A DNA stretch of 64,000 nucleotides from an uncultured Oscillospiraceae bacterium (GCA_910586535.1 CAJUHS010000004.1:91076-155075), one strand, 5' to 3'. Counted from the stretch's first letter, positions 36,273-45,777 are shown. Made by a program: numbers and translations. Notes: generated from the sequence alone by a model not told the origin.

Positions 36273-36327
36273 TTAGCACTTTGAACTTCTATGTGTTAGC
36301 ACTCATTCTTTTTGAGTGCTAATTATA
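36273..36327 (-). promoter_or_regulatory. CIRCE operator (HrcA) and -10 of groESL
   Basis: TTAGCACTC (36296-36304), N9, GAGTGCTAA (36314-36322) is a perfect CIRCE element. A minus-strand TATAAT (36327-36322) abuts it. A further half-site, TTAGCACTT (36273-36281), lies in the leader on the gene side. HrcA repression with heat induction is expected from the element; hrcA is not in the window. Confidence 0.95.
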
Positions 36328-36758
36328 TTTTAACAATATTTCCGCAGAAATCAAGTGTTTTTATAAGATTTTTGGATATTTCGGCACATTGCATAAAAAC
36401 TCCAAAAATATTTTGAGTATTATGTTGTTATTCCCAATAAAATGCTGCGGCGGCAGTAAAAATAGCATTATAGGTCAAAATATTATATATGTATATACAG
36501 CTTGTAAACTTCTCCCTTAAAAATGAACTTTTTATTTTTATTCTTTATTTATAAAAGCAACATTTTGTTAAATTTACAGTTAGTACATATTTAAATCATA
36601 TAATATTTATATATTTTGCGGCGCATTTTGTTATAATTAAATTGTCTAATATTTCAAAAACAGCGTCGCAAGTCCATGTGTATGCATACGGTGCATGACG
36701 GCAGAAAACTGCCGGAAACAGTATGGAATGTATACGGCATTTGAAAGGATGGTCTAAT
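36328..36758 (+). other. AT-rich intergenic region with promoter of the two-component pair
   Basis: About 430 nt without a supported gene. The only signal is an extended -10, TGTTATAAT with TATAAT at 36632-36637, which could transcribe the response regulator from about 36645. No hairpin or small ORF stands out. Confidence 0.5.
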
Positions 36759-37463
36759 ATGTCACTTGGAAAAGTTTTGGTCGTTGACGACGATAATAAT
36801 ATCTGCGAGCTGCTCAAGCTCTATCTTGAAAAGGAAGGCTACGGCGTGATCGTTGCTCACGACGGCGACGAAGCCGTGGTCAAGTTTAATGCGCTTAAAC
36901 CCGACGTGGTGCTCCTCGATATCATGCTGCCCGAACTGGACGGCTGGCAGGTGTGCCGCGAGATCAGAAAAAAATCAAACGTGCCTATCATCATGATAAC
37001 TGCAAAGAGCGAGACCTTTGATAAGGTGCTCGGTCTGGAACTGGGCGCGGACGACTATATCGTAAAGCCTTTCGATACCAAAGAGGTCATCGCAAGGATC
37101 AAGGCGGTCTCCCGCCGTATCGGACAGACAAGCTCCGAGTCGGAGGTAAAGGAGGTTCGCTACGATAAGCTCGTGGTAAACATGACCCGCTATGAGCTCC
37201 GCGTTGACGGAAAGGTAATGGATACCCCTCCCAAGGAGCTGGAGCTTTTGTTCTATCTGGCTTCCAATCCCAACCGCGTTTATACCCGCGACCAGCTTCT
37301 GGACGAGGTGTGGGGTTTTGAGTATTACGGAGATTCGAGAACTATTGACGTGCACATAAAGCGTTTGCGTGAAAAGCTGGAGGGAGTTTCCGACAAATGG
37401 GCTCTCAAGACGGTATGGGGCGTAGGCTACAAGTTTGAGGCGGAAGAGGACGCAAATGCGTAA
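36759..37463 (+). CDS. OmpR/PhoB-family response regulator
   Basis: 234 residues from the ATG at 36759 behind AAAGGATGG. Receiver domain 4-120 with VLVVDDDNNICELL, phospho-acceptor in VVLLDIMLPELDG and the conserved Lys in DDYIVKPFD. Winged-helix DNA-binding domain 140-232 with PPKELELLFYLASNPNRVYTRDQLLDEVWG, split here at its turn, and RTIDVHIKRLREKLE. It overlaps the kinase gene by 8 nt. Very like the WalR/ResD/PhoP type; the adjacent HtrA protease suggests cell-envelope stress. Confidence 0.93.
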   Translation: MSLGKVLVVDDDNNICELLKLYLEKEGYGVIVAHDGDEAVVKFNALKPDVVLLDIMLPELDGWQVCREIRKKSNVPIIMITAKSETFDKVLGLELGADDYIVKPFDTKEVIARIKAVSRRIGQTSSESEVKEVRYDKLVVNMTRYELRVDGKVMDTPPKELELLFYLASNPNRVYTRDQLLDEVWGFEYYGDSRTIDVHIKRLREKLEGVSDKWALKTVWGVGYKFEAEEDANA

Positions 37464-38886
37464 AAGTATTTTTACCGAGTTCTTCTGTCTTTGCGCCGCA
37501 GTATTCATTTCTGCGGTCATATGCGTAGGCGTGGTGCTGATGCTGGTTTCGGAGGAGCATTACAAGGCGAACAGATTCAATTATCTATCGGCCAAAACGG
37601 AGATGATCGTTGACGCTGTACGCGGTTCCGTTGATGAAAACGGCGGGTTCTGCACACTTGACACAGAAGAACTGACGGATATTTTCAAGCCGCTGTCCGA
37701 AAGTCTCGGCACGGATATTACACTGACTGATTCAGACGGCGTTGCTTTGGTATGCTCCGAGGCATCGCCGTGTTCTCATGCAGACAAAAAAATTGCGCCT
37801 CAGGCTCTGGAACGTATCACGGAGGACGGTCTGTCGGAACTCAGCAGTTTTAACGGCTACTATGACCAAAACAGCTTTATTTACGCACGCAGGATAAATT
37901 TGGGCGAAAATACTTACATCATTCTGCATCGGCTTGTATCGAACACACTTACGGGACATATGATTTCGCTGGCGGCTGCGATGATAATTTCAGCGGCAGT
38001 AATACTGTCCGCGGCGTTTGCGGTAATGTACACCGCCGCAAAGCGTCTGCTTTCGCCGATACGGGAAATGACACTGGCTGCAAAGCGTTTCGGCGAGGGC
38101 GATTTTTCGGAAAAGCTCCATGTTACGGACGAAAACGAACTCGGATATCTTGCCACTACCCTTAATGATATGGCGGGGTCTCTGGAGCAGCTTGAGGAAA
38201 CAAGGAAAAGCTTTATTTCAAACGTTTCCCACGAACTTAAAACTCCAATGACTACAATAGGCGGATTTGTGGACGGCATACTTGACGGCACTATCCCCAA
38301 GGAACAGCACAGGCACTATATGAAAATAGTTTCCGCAGAAGTGAACAGGCTGTCGCGGCTTGTCAGGTCGATGCTGAATATTTCAAAATACGAGGCGGGG
38401 GAGCTGGAGCTTTCTACCGAGGATTTTGATATCCTGCCGATAATTTTGCAGACGCTTACCAATTTTGAAAAGAAAATTGAAGAAAAGAACATAGACATAC
38501 AAATAGAAAGCTCGGACAGCTTCCGCATAAATGCCGATCCCGATCTTATCGGACAGGTGGTCTACAACCTTGTTGAGAACGCTGTAAAGTTTGTGGATAA
38601 GGGAGGCTCCATTAGCTTTTCTTTCGGCGCTGACGGCGATAGCCGCAGCGTTTCCATAAGGAACAGCGGCGAGGGACTTAAAAAGCAGGAAATATCAAAG
38701 GTTTTTGAACGCTTTTACAAGACTGACGAGTCCCGCGGAATAGATCCCGGAGGCGTTGGTCTGGGACTTTCCATAGTAAGCTCTATCATCAAGCTTCACG
38801 GCGGGAAGATCACAGTTTCGAGCGAACCGAACCGCTATACCGAATTTACGTTCAGTTTAAGCAAAGCCGAAACTGAACGCAGATGA
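37456..38886 (+). CDS. membrane sensor histidine kinase
   Basis: 476 residues from the ATG at 37456 behind AAGAGGA. Membrane segments at about 12-35 and 173-198 flank an extracytoplasmic sensor of some 135 residues. HAMP domain 198-250, then SHELKTPMTTIGGFVDGIL (H-box), NLVENAVKFV (N-box) and GVGLGLSIV (G-box). Partner of the preceding response regulator; the DGIL after the H-box is typical of the WalK/PhoR group. The signal is probably at the envelope. Confidence 0.93.
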   Translation: MRKSIFTEFFCLCAAVFISAVICVGVVLMLVSEEHYKANRFNYLSAKTEMIVDAVRGSVDENGGFCTLDTEELTDIFKPLSESLGTDITLTDSDGVALVCSEASPCSHADKKIAPQALERITEDGLSELSSFNGYYDQNSFIYARRINLGENTYIILHRLVSNTLTGHMISLAAAMIISAAVILSAAFAVMYTAAKRLLSPIREMTLAAKRFGEGDFSEKLHVTDENELGYLATTLNDMAGSLEQLEETRKSFISNVSHELKTPMTTIGGFVDGILDGTIPKEQHRHYMKIVSAEVNRLSRLVRSMLNISKYEAGELELSTEDFDILPIILQTLTNFEKKIEEKNIDIQIESSDSFRINADPDLIGQVVYNLVENAVKFVDKGGSISFSFGADGDSRSVSIRNSGEGLKKQEISKVFERFYKTDESRGIDPGGVGLGLSIVSSIIKLHGGKITVSSEPNRYTEFTFSLSKAETERR

Positions 38887-38912
38887 CTATTTTACGGATT
38901 TACGGAGGTTTT

Positions 38913-40718
38913 ATGGATAATAACTTTGATGAAAATATGGCTGCCGATCGGGAAAACGGAGGCAGTCAGACAGCAAATGAAGTACCCGCAGATACTGAAC
39001 GTCAGCAAGGTCTCCGTGATTTGCAGGATACTGTAACGGCTTCTTATGTACCGGACGCGTCTCAGGAAAACACTAACGGCATTGCAGATACGGAACAAAA
39101 CGCTCAGCCGGCGGCTGATTCAGACATTCAGTCTGTTAATTCTGTTCAGCCTGTTTGGTCTGCCTCTGCTATACCTGAGGATACTTCCGGTTTTCAAGGC
39201 GCACAGAATATACAGAACGGACAAACAGACTCAGATATACCTAATGTACAGCCTGTCCAAAGTCAAGACTTTGCTCAGCAGCTGCTGCCTCAGCACGGAC
39301 AGTCCGCGCAGCCGGAGCAGTTCGGGCAAGATCAGCCGTGTCAATTCGGTCAGCCTTATCAGCCGTACCAACCATCCCGGCAGAATGTCGGAAGCACGCC
39401 TCAGTACGTCCCCATGCAAGGAATGCCGCAGGGAAGCTTTCCGCCTCCGGTACAGCCTCAGCAGTTTCAGCAGCCGGATCAGAAGAAAAAGCGCTTTTCC
39501 GGCGGCTGCTTTTGGAGCTTAATATCCGCGATAGTTATTATGTTTGCGGCGGTTGTTTTCCTTGCCGTAAAAATTGCCTCCGGAACTTCCGGTAAAGCGC
39601 CCGAAAAGGATGGCGGCGGAAAGTTCGACAATTTTGACGTAACTCAGAAAGCCGAACACATTGTCGTTGATATCCCTGTTGCAGACAAACCTAAACTTGA
39701 CGACACGCTTTACGCCGACAAGGAATCGGGGCTTCTTACATCTGTGGGTGTGGCAAAGGTGATACTGCCGTCACAGGTGCAGATAAAGGTTTTTGACGAA
39801 ATGCCATATATGCCTGTATCTTCTGGATCGGGGATAATCCTCACCGAGGACGGCTATATACTCACAAACGCCCATGTGGTGGACGGTGCGAAAAAGCTTT
39901 CCGTTGGATTTTACGGCGACGGCGAAAGTGAAGCGGTCATTGTGGGCATTGACAAAAAAAGCGATCTTGCGGTTGTAAAGGTGAACAGGAAAGGTCTTTC
40001 CCCCGCGCAGATAGGAACGTCCTCAACCCTTGAAATAGGTGAGGAGGTGGCTCTCGCGGGAGCGGGAGGAGGCTTTGAAAATACCGTGACATACGGTCAT
40101 GTTACGGGTCTGGGCAGGGAAATAGATACCGACTACATCAGCAGTTCCACCATAACGTGCATTCAGTCGGACGCAGCTCTCAACCCGGGAAATTCTGGCG
40201 GCGCACTGGTCAATATGTATGGTCAGGTAGTAGGCGTTGCGGTGGCCCTGATGAACCATGAGACCTACGAAAACATCGGCTTCTGTATTGCCATAGACGA
40301 CGCTGTTCCCATTGCTGAGGATCTGATAGCGAAAGGGTACGTTTCCTCGCGTACAAGAGTAGGAATAACATACCTTTCCATCGGGGACGCAGCTGCAAAC
40401 GGCTACGGAATACCCGCGGGACTTTGCGTTATGGACGTTGACCCGCGCAGCGGCGCGGTATTTGCGGGTCTCAAGCCCTACGATGTTATCACTCACATAG
40501 ACGGTCAGCGGGTTCTGGGCGCAGCCGAAATATCAGAAGTACTGGCTGACAAAGTCCCGGGGGATATGATAACGATATCGGTGTTCCGAAAGGAAATAAC
40601 CGGAGAGACTAATATTTTCGACGCGGAGCTTGAGCTTACAGCCGATACCTCGTCGGTGTCAGGATATAACGTTATTGACGAAAACGAAGACTTTTTCAGC
40701 AGGGATATTATCAAGTAA
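38913..40718 (+). CDS. HtrA/DegP-like serine protease with long Gln/Pro-rich cytoplasmic tail
   Basis: 601 residues from the ATG at 38913 behind ACGGAGG. Residues 1-195 are low-complexity, rich in Gln, Pro, Ser and Asp (QPYQPYQPS, VQPQQFQQPDQKKKR), then one membrane helix near 205-225. The S1C protease domain has His in TNAHVV (near 319), Asp in KKSDLAVV (near 350) and Ser in NPGNSGGAL (near 428). One PDZ domain follows from about 485. Topology puts the protease outside. It begins 26 nt after the kinase gene, so it is probably in the same operon and a likely target of the regulator. Confidence 0.93.
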   Translation: MDNNFDENMAADRENGGSQTANEVPADTERQQGLRDLQDTVTASYVPDASQENTNGIADTEQNAQPAADSDIQSVNSVQPVWSASAIPEDTSGFQGAQNIQNGQTDSDIPNVQPVQSQDFAQQLLPQHGQSAQPEQFGQDQPCQFGQPYQPYQPSRQNVGSTPQYVPMQGMPQGSFPPPVQPQQFQQPDQKKKRFSGGCFWSLISAIVIMFAAVVFLAVKIASGTSGKAPEKDGGGKFDNFDVTQKAEHIVVDIPVADKPKLDDTLYADKESGLLTSVGVAKVILPSQVQIKVFDEMPYMPVSSGSGIILTEDGYILTNAHVVDGAKKLSVGFYGDGESEAVIVGIDKKSDLAVVKVNRKGLSPAQIGTSSTLEIGEEVALAGAGGGFENTVTYGHVTGLGREIDTDYISSSTITCIQSDAALNPGNSGGALVNMYGQVVGVAVALMNHETYENIGFCIAIDDAVPIAEDLIAKGYVSSRTRVGITYLSIGDAAANGYGIPAGLCVMDVDPRSGAVFAGLKPYDVITHIDGQRVLGAAEISEVLADKVPGDMITISVFRKEITGETNIFDAELELTADTSSVSGYNVIDENEDFFSRDIIK

Positions 40719-40730
40719 ATACTATAGCGG

Positions 40731-40768
40731 CGGATATTTTCGGAGCAATTCAGAAATATCCGTTTTTT
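40731..40768 (+). terminator. terminator after the HtrA gene
   Basis: CGGATATTT (40731-40739) pairs with AAATATCCG (40754-40762), followed by six T. Confidence 0.88.
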
Positions 40769-40966
40769 GAATATAAAAAATTCAGTAATATTTATGAGAG
40801 TGTTTCAGGCAGATAAAAAGGGACTTTCTCTCCGCACTTCCGTTATATGCGGTTAGGTTATCCGCCTACAGCAAACTAAAACACAACGGCGTATGTTTTG
40901 TTTTACGGTAAAGTAACAGTCTTCGTAACCTTGTGCCGTAACTGTTAAACAGTTCGTTGTCAAGTT

Positions 40967-41887
40967 TTATATAAGCTGCTTAAGAAGTTCGTCTATCAGT
41001 TCTTTTTCCGCAAGACCGTCCGAGAACGCTGTTGCGCCTCCTGCGGCAGTTCCAAGCTTCAAGGCGTATTCGTAATCGTTCCGTTCCGAGCCTGCGACAA
41101 ATCCTGCCACCATTGAATCTCCTGCTCCAACGGAATTTTTTACAGTACCCTTGCATACGCCGCATATGTGCTTCTTGCCGTTTTCGTCAAGAAGCAGTGC
41201 GCCTTCTCCCGCCATTGAGACCAGTACGTTACGTGCGCCCATATCCTTGATTTTTTGAGCGTATTCAGCAATTTCCCCGTTGGTTTTTAAAGTCACTCCG
41301 AAAATTTCGCCAAGCTCGTGATTATTGGGCTTGACAAGGAAAGGCTTGTATTTCAGCACATTTACCAACAGGTCTTTTGCTGCGTCCACAACGGCTTTGA
41401 TATTTTTATTTTGCAGGCGTTCAAGGATCTTTTCGTAAATATCCGCAGGCATACTGCCGGGAATGCTTCCCGCAAGGATTATCGTGTCTCCGTCGGAAAT
41501 ATTGTCGATTTTGTCAAAAAGCAAATCAAGGGCTTTGCTGTCAATTTTAGGACCCTGACCGTTAAGTTCTGTCTCCGTACAAGGCAAAGCCGTATTGCCG
41601 GACTTTATTTTCACGTTTATTCGTGAAAAACCGTTCTCAAGATGTACAAAATCTGTTTCAACGCCTTGTTCGGCAACGCCTTTTTCGATAGCGTCTCCCG
41701 TAAAGCCTGCCACAAATCCCAGCGCACGCGACTTTATTCCAAGCTTGCTGAGAACCATTGAAACATTAATACCCTTTCCGCCGAAATATATTTCTTCGCT
41801 TTTAGTGCGGTTCACGCCTCCCATAGCAATTTCGCCGGTGTGTACGACATAATCCACGGCAGGATTAAATGTTACTGTGTAGATCAT
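40967..41887 (-). CDS. PfkB-family 1-phosphofructokinase / tagatose-6-phosphate kinase
   Basis: 306 residues. It opens MIYTVTFNPAVDYVV, typical of 1-phosphofructokinase and LacC, with GGKGINVSMVLSKLG and the PfkB signature VGAGDSMVAGFV near the C-terminus, including the catalytic Asp. It phosphorylates a sugar phosphate. Assignment to fructose 1-phosphate is the most common outcome, but no fructose PTS or regulator flanks it, so the substrate is open. Monocistronic with GAGGAGG before the ATG. Confidence 0.85.
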   Translation of the reverse strand: MIYTVTFNPAVDYVVHTGEIAMGGVNRTKSEEIYFGGKGINVSMVLSKLGIKSRALGFVAGFTGDAIEKGVAEQGVETDFVHLENGFSRINVKIKSGNTALPCTETELNGQGPKIDSKALDLLFDKIDNISDGDTIILAGSIPGSMPADIYEKILERLQNKNIKAVVDAAKDLLVNVLKYKPFLVKPNNHELGEIFGVTLKTNGEIAEYAQKIKDMGARNVLVSMAGEGALLLDENGKKHICGVCKGTVKNSVGAGDSMVAGFVAGSERNDYEYALKLGTAAGGATAFSDGLAEKELIDELLKQLI

Positions 41888-42216
41888 TATAAAACCTCCT
41901 CAGGGCTGACATACTCTTATCATTCATATTCCACAGTATTAATTTTACCATATATCTTTGCAATTTACAAGCTCCGAAAACACAGATCAATTCGGAACCG
42001 TTAAATATATAATCCGCTGTAAAACCCTGCAATGTCTGCAATGCGAGCAAAGTCCGGATAATTACATCAACCCATAAAAATATCTTCTTTGCATGAACGG
42101 AGTATGCCTAACCGCGCGGTAAAAAATGTTTTGATAAGGCGTCTGTGACTTGCCGCTGCACCGCTTCATTTTCTGCATTTTGCATTTTTAGGAGCGTGAA
42201 AATTATTCCAGCGGTA
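41888..42216. other. intergenic region
   Basis: About 330 nt between divergent genes. It contains the purine-rich site of the PfkB gene and an AT-rich stretch; no ORF, hairpin or RNA was recognised. Confidence 0.4.
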
Positions 42217-42273
42217 TTGACAAATATATTCTATAGTGATAGAATATATTTAGTAAGGCTCTATCGCGATAGA
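42217..42273 (+). promoter_or_regulatory. promoter with two related palindromic operators
   Basis: TTGACA (42217-42222) and TAGAAT (42240-42245), 17-bp spacer. A perfect inverted repeat with 13-bp arms (42222-42234 and 42239-42251, 4-nt centre) fills the spacer and -10. A second perfect 14-bp palindrome, TCTATCGCGATAGA (42260-42273), lies downstream. Both contain TCTAT-N4-ATAGA and their centres are 30 bp apart, about three helical turns. This indicates tight repression by a dimeric regulator not encoded nearby. Confidence 0.8.
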
Positions 42274-42296
42274 ACCGCATGAAAGGAGGTACTGAA

Positions 42297-42821
42297 ATGA
42301 AAATCGGAAACAACAGCAGTATTGATATTATGAAACAAGCGAACTTGCAGAAAGTCCAAAAAGCCGCGCAGACTGCTCTGAAAAGGCAGGAGGAATTTCC
42401 CGGTGAGGAAAGCAAGCGGAGCGCTAAGCGGGACGAATACATTCCCTCCGAAAAAGACGAACCGATCGGACTCTATAATATGGAGTACAACGAAAACGGC
42501 AGTCCCGGAATTAAATTCGACAGTCCCGAAAGCAAGCCTGCGGACAAACCTGACAAAACCGACAAGCCCGCGGATAGGCCGGAAGAACCCGAAGAGCCTG
42601 AAAAAGAGAAATCCAAATCGGAAAAATGCGTCTGCGACACAGGCAAGGTGGACAGGGAACTTAAGAAGCTCAGGGAAAAAGCCGAACGTCTTGAACAGCA
42701 GCTTCGTTCCGCTTCCGGCGGGGAAGCCGAAAAGCTTCAGAAGCAGCTTGCCGCCGTTCAGAGCGAGCTTGCCCAAAAGGACAACGACACATACCGAAGA
42801 AGTCACGCCGAGTTTTCATAA
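42297..42821 (+). CDS. charged coiled-coil hypothetical protein
   Basis: 174 residues from the ATG at 42297 behind AAAGGAGG. No family recognised. Residues 1-60 are polar; 75-110 are a Lys/Glu/Asp/Pro repeat (KPADKPDKTDKPADRPEEPE); 115-165 contain a single CVC pair and then a predicted coiled coil (LKKLREKAERLEQQL, KLQKQLAAVQSELAQK). There is no signal peptide or membrane segment. Cytoplasmic scaffold-like. Single-gene unit with an unusually elaborate operator and a strong terminator. Confidence 0.75.
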   Translation: MKIGNNSSIDIMKQANLQKVQKAAQTALKRQEEFPGEESKRSAKRDEYIPSEKDEPIGLYNMEYNENGSPGIKFDSPESKPADKPDKTDKPADRPEEPEEPEKEKSKSEKCVCDTGKVDRELKKLREKAERLEQQLRSASGGEAEKLQKQLAAVQSELAQKDNDTYRRSHAEFS

Positions 42822-42833
42822 GCGATCCTGTGT

Positions 42834-42868
42834 AAAAAACCGCGCCAATTTGAACGGCGCGGTTTTTT
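42834..42868. terminator. bidirectional terminator
   Basis: AAAAAACCGCGCC (42834-42846) and GGCGCGGTTTTTT (42856-42868) form a perfect stem with U tracts on both strands, shared with the converging thiC. Confidence 0.95.
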
Positions 42869-42887
42869 ATATTATTCATGTTAAAAA

Positions 42888-44198
42888 TCAAAGAATGTCG
42901 ATATGCTCGCCGTTCAAAGCCTTGTTCATGCTCCGCACGGCGCAGAATTTTCCGCACATGGAACAGGTGTCGTCGTGCTCCGGTGAGCGGTCGGCTCTTA
43001 TGGCTTTTGCAGTTTCGGGATCAAGGGCGCATTCCCATTGAGCGTCCCAGTCGAGAGCGCGGCGGGCGTCTCCCATGCGGTCGTCGATATCTCTTGCACC
43101 TCGGACTCCCTTTGCTATGTCCGCGGCATGGGCGGCTATTTTGCTTGCTATTATGCCCTGCTTAACGTCCTCAACATTAGGGAGAGCAAGGTGCTCCGCA
43201 GGAGTAACGTAGCACAAAAAGGCAGCTCCGTTCATTGCGGCTATAGCTCCGCCGATCGCTCCGGTAATGTGGTCGTATCCGGGGGCAATGTCGGTGACAA
43301 GAGGCCCCAGAACGTAGAACGGCGCGCCCATGCAGATAGTCTGCTGAACTTTCATATTTGCCGCGATCTGATCCATGGGGACGTGTCCCGGACCCTCCAC
43401 CATGACCTGAACGTCCTTTTCCCAAGCGCGTTTGGTAAGCTCTCCGAGGCGGACAAGCTCCTCTATCTGGCACACGTCGGTAGCGTCCGCAAGACAGCCG
43501 GGGCGGCAGGCATCGCCGAGAGAAACGGTAACATCGTACTCCCTGCAAATGTCCAGTATCTCGTCGTAGTACTCATAGAACGGGTTTTCCTCCCCTGTCA
43601 TGCACATCCATGCAAAAACCAGAGAACCGCCTCGTGAAACGATGTTCATTTTCCTCTTGTGCCTGCGTATCTGGTCTATTGTCTTGCGGGTTATGCCGCA
43701 GTGGAGGGTGACGAAGTCCACGCCGTCCTGAGCGTGAAGCCTTACCACGTCTATAAAATCCTTTGCGGTAAGGGTGTCAAGGTCGCGCTGATAGTGGATA
43801 ACGCTGTCGTATACGGGAACAGTTCCTATCATAGCGGGACATTCTGCCGTAAGCTTTCGGCGGAACGGCTGAGTGTTGCCGTGGCTGGACAGATCCATGA
43901 TGGCCTCCGCGCCCATATCCACCGCTGACATGACCTTTTTCATTTCAATGTCGTAGTCCTTGCAGTCGCGGGAAACTCCCAGATTAACGTTTATCTTCGT
44001 CCTCAGCATAGAGCCAACGCCCTCCGGGTCGAGACAGGCATGGTTTTTGTTTGCGGGGATAACGACCTTTCCGCTTGCCACAAGGGGCATAAGCTCCTCC
44101 GCGGTCATTTTCTCCTTTTCGGCTGCGATCTTCAGCTCGCGGGTAATAATGCCCTTTCTTGCGGCTTCCATTTGTGTTGCATAGTTTTGCGTATTCAT
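42888..44198 (-). CDS. thiC: phosphomethylpyrimidine synthase
   Basis: 436 residues, the short clostridial form. Features: VNLGVSRDCKDYDIEMKKV-type segment, SSHGNTQPFRR, HCGITRKTIDQI, VMVEGPGHVPMDQI, and the C-terminal iron-sulfur motif CSMCGKFCA (CX2CX4C). It is a radical-SAM enzyme converting aminoimidazole ribotide to the thiamin pyrimidine. Last gene of the thi operon. Confidence 0.97.
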   Translation of the reverse strand: MNTQNYATQMEAARKGIITRELKIAAEKEKMTAEELMPLVASGKVVIPANKNHACLDPEGVGSMLRTKINVNLGVSRDCKDYDIEMKKVMSAVDMGAEAIMDLSSHGNTQPFRRKLTAECPAMIGTVPVYDSVIHYQRDLDTLTAKDFIDVVRLHAQDGVDFVTLHCGITRKTIDQIRRHKRKMNIVSRGGSLVFAWMCMTGEENPFYEYYDEILDICREYDVTVSLGDACRPGCLADATDVCQIEELVRLGELTKRAWEKDVQVMVEGPGHVPMDQIAANMKVQQTICMGAPFYVLGPLVTDIAPGYDHITGAIGGAIAAMNGAAFLCYVTPAEHLALPNVEDVKQGIIASKIAAHAADIAKGVRGARDIDDRMGDARRALDWDAQWECALDPETAKAIRADRSPEHDDTCSMCGKFCAVRSMNKALNGEHIDIL

Positions 44199-44223
44199 TA
44201 TTCGGTTCTCCTTTTATTGGTAT

Positions 44224-45030
44224 TCAGTTTTTTTCTTCGGCAAATTTTCCGTTCAGGACAAAAGCATGATTCATGGGGCCGCTGCCTTTCCCAAGGTCGA
44301 GCATGGCGGCAAGCGCACCCGAAATATAGTCCTTTGCCCTTTCCACGGACTCTTCAAGGGAAAAGTTTTTCGCCAGATTTGCGGCTATGGCGCTTGACAG
44401 AGTACAACCCGTACCGTGGGTGTTTGGATTGTCAATGCGTTTGCCGCTGAACCATTTCAGCGTTCCGTTTGCGCATAAAACGTCGTCCGCGTCGCAAAGG
44501 GAATGCCCGCCTTTAAGAAGTACGGCGCAGGAATTTTCCTCCGCTATTTTTTTTGCGGCGTACTCCATGTCCTTTGGGGTACGTATAGTCATTCCCGACA
44601 GTATCTCCGCCTCGGGAATGTTGGGGGTAGTGACCGCAGCAAGAGGCAGAAGCTCCCGAACAAGAGCGGAGACCGCGTCGTCCCGAAGAAGCCTTGAGCC
44701 GCTTGTGGCTACCATGACCGGATCAACCACAATATTTTTCGCCTTGTGGAATGTGAGCCGTTCCGCAATTGCCGCAATCAGCTCTGCGGAGGAAACCATG
44801 CCTATCTTTACCGCGCCGGGGCAAATGTCCCCGAAGATCATGTCAAGCTGATTTTTCAGAAATTCCGGTGAGACCTCCGATATCGCCGACACCCCGGTGG
44901 TGTTCTGCGCCGTGAGAGCCGTTACAGCGCTCATGGCGTAAACTCCGTTCATTGTCATTGTCTTGATGTCTGCCTGAATACCGGCGCCTCCGCTGCAGTC
45001 GCTGCCAGCGATTGATAATGCTGTTTTCAT
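44224..45030 (-). CDS. thiD: hydroxymethylpyrimidine/phosphomethylpyrimidine kinase
   Basis: 268 residues starting MKTALSIAGSDCSGGAGIQADIK, the ThiD signature, with VVDPVMVATSG and NTHGTGCTLSSAIAANLA at the nucleotide site. It makes hydroxymethylpyrimidine diphosphate. It lies between thiC and thiE in the operon. Confidence 0.96.
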   Translation of the reverse strand: MKTALSIAGSDCSGGAGIQADIKTMTMNGVYAMSAVTALTAQNTTGVSAISEVSPEFLKNQLDMIFGDICPGAVKIGMVSSAELIAAIAERLTFHKAKNIVVDPVMVATSGSRLLRDDAVSALVRELLPLAAVTTPNIPEAEILSGMTIRTPKDMEYAAKKIAEENSCAVLLKGGHSLCDADDVLCANGTLKWFSGKRIDNPNTHGTGCTLSSAIAANLAKNFSLEESVERAKDYISGALAAMLDLGKGSGPMNHAFVLNGKFAEEKN

Positions 45031-45122
45031 TTTGGTATCTCCTTTTCTGCAATCTTTAGCATTATTTTTCTAAAGCGGCGAAAGGTGGTGCCCCCGATTC
45101 ACCGCTGTTGTTACAATGAAAA

Positions 45123-45764
45123 TTATTTTAAAATCGTTTCCGCGGAAAGCCTTTTAAGAAGTCTGCATTCCTCCGCTATATTTTGGGCGGCAAATATTGC
45201 GGACACAAGTGCAACGCCGTCTATGCCCGTACCCGAAAGCTCTGCCATATTGCTCTTGTTTATGCCTCCTATCGCCGTGACGGGAATATCAACGGCGGCG
45301 CAGATATCTTTAAGAGTTTGTCGGGATACCTCTCTTGCGTCGGACTTTGTGGAAGTTGGGAAAACCGCTCCCACTCCCAAGTAGTCCGCACCTGCCGCCT
45401 GAGCCGCAAGCGCCTGCTCAACGGTCTGAGCCGATACGCCTACGATCATTTTATCCCCAACGGCTTTTCGGACGTTTCCCGCCGCCATGTCGGACTGTCC
45501 CACATGAACGCCGTCCGCGCCGCATTTAAGGGCGACATCAACATTGTCGTTTATAATAAGAGGTACTCCATATTTTGAGCAAAGCTTTTTCATTTCAACC
45601 GCTTCTTCTAAAAATGCGGTTTGGTCAAGCTCCTTTTCGCGGAGCTGCACACAGGTCACGCCGCCCTTGAGGGCAGACTCGACCTGTTCGTACAAAGTCT
45701 GCTTTCCGACCCAGCTTCTGTCCGTAACAGCGTAAAGAAGCATGGTTTCCTTTGAACATTTCAC
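45123..45764 (-). CDS. thiE: thiamine-phosphate synthase
   Basis: 213 residues: LYAVTDRSW, GGVTCVQLREKELD, INDNVDVALKCGADGVHVGQSD, GADYLGVGAVFPTSTK and ITAIGGI-type VTAIGGINKSNM. These mark ThiE, which joins the pyrimidine and thiazole phosphates. It starts 13 nt after thiM. Confidence 0.96.
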   Translation of the reverse strand: MKCSKETMLLYAVTDRSWVGKQTLYEQVESALKGGVTCVQLREKELDQTAFLEEAVEMKKLCSKYGVPLIINDNVDVALKCGADGVHVGQSDMAAGNVRKAVGDKMIVGVSAQTVEQALAAQAAGADYLGVGAVFPTSTKSDAREVSRQTLKDICAAVDIPVTAIGGINKSNMAELSGTGIDGVALVSAIFAAQNIAEECRLLKRLSAETILK

Positions 45765-45777
45765 AATATCCCCTCTT

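Noticed and set aside
45040..45110. Hairpin between thiD and thiE
   Set aside because: AGCGG/CCGCT with inner GGTG/CACC is possible, but the loop is long and no U tract or aptamer motif follows.
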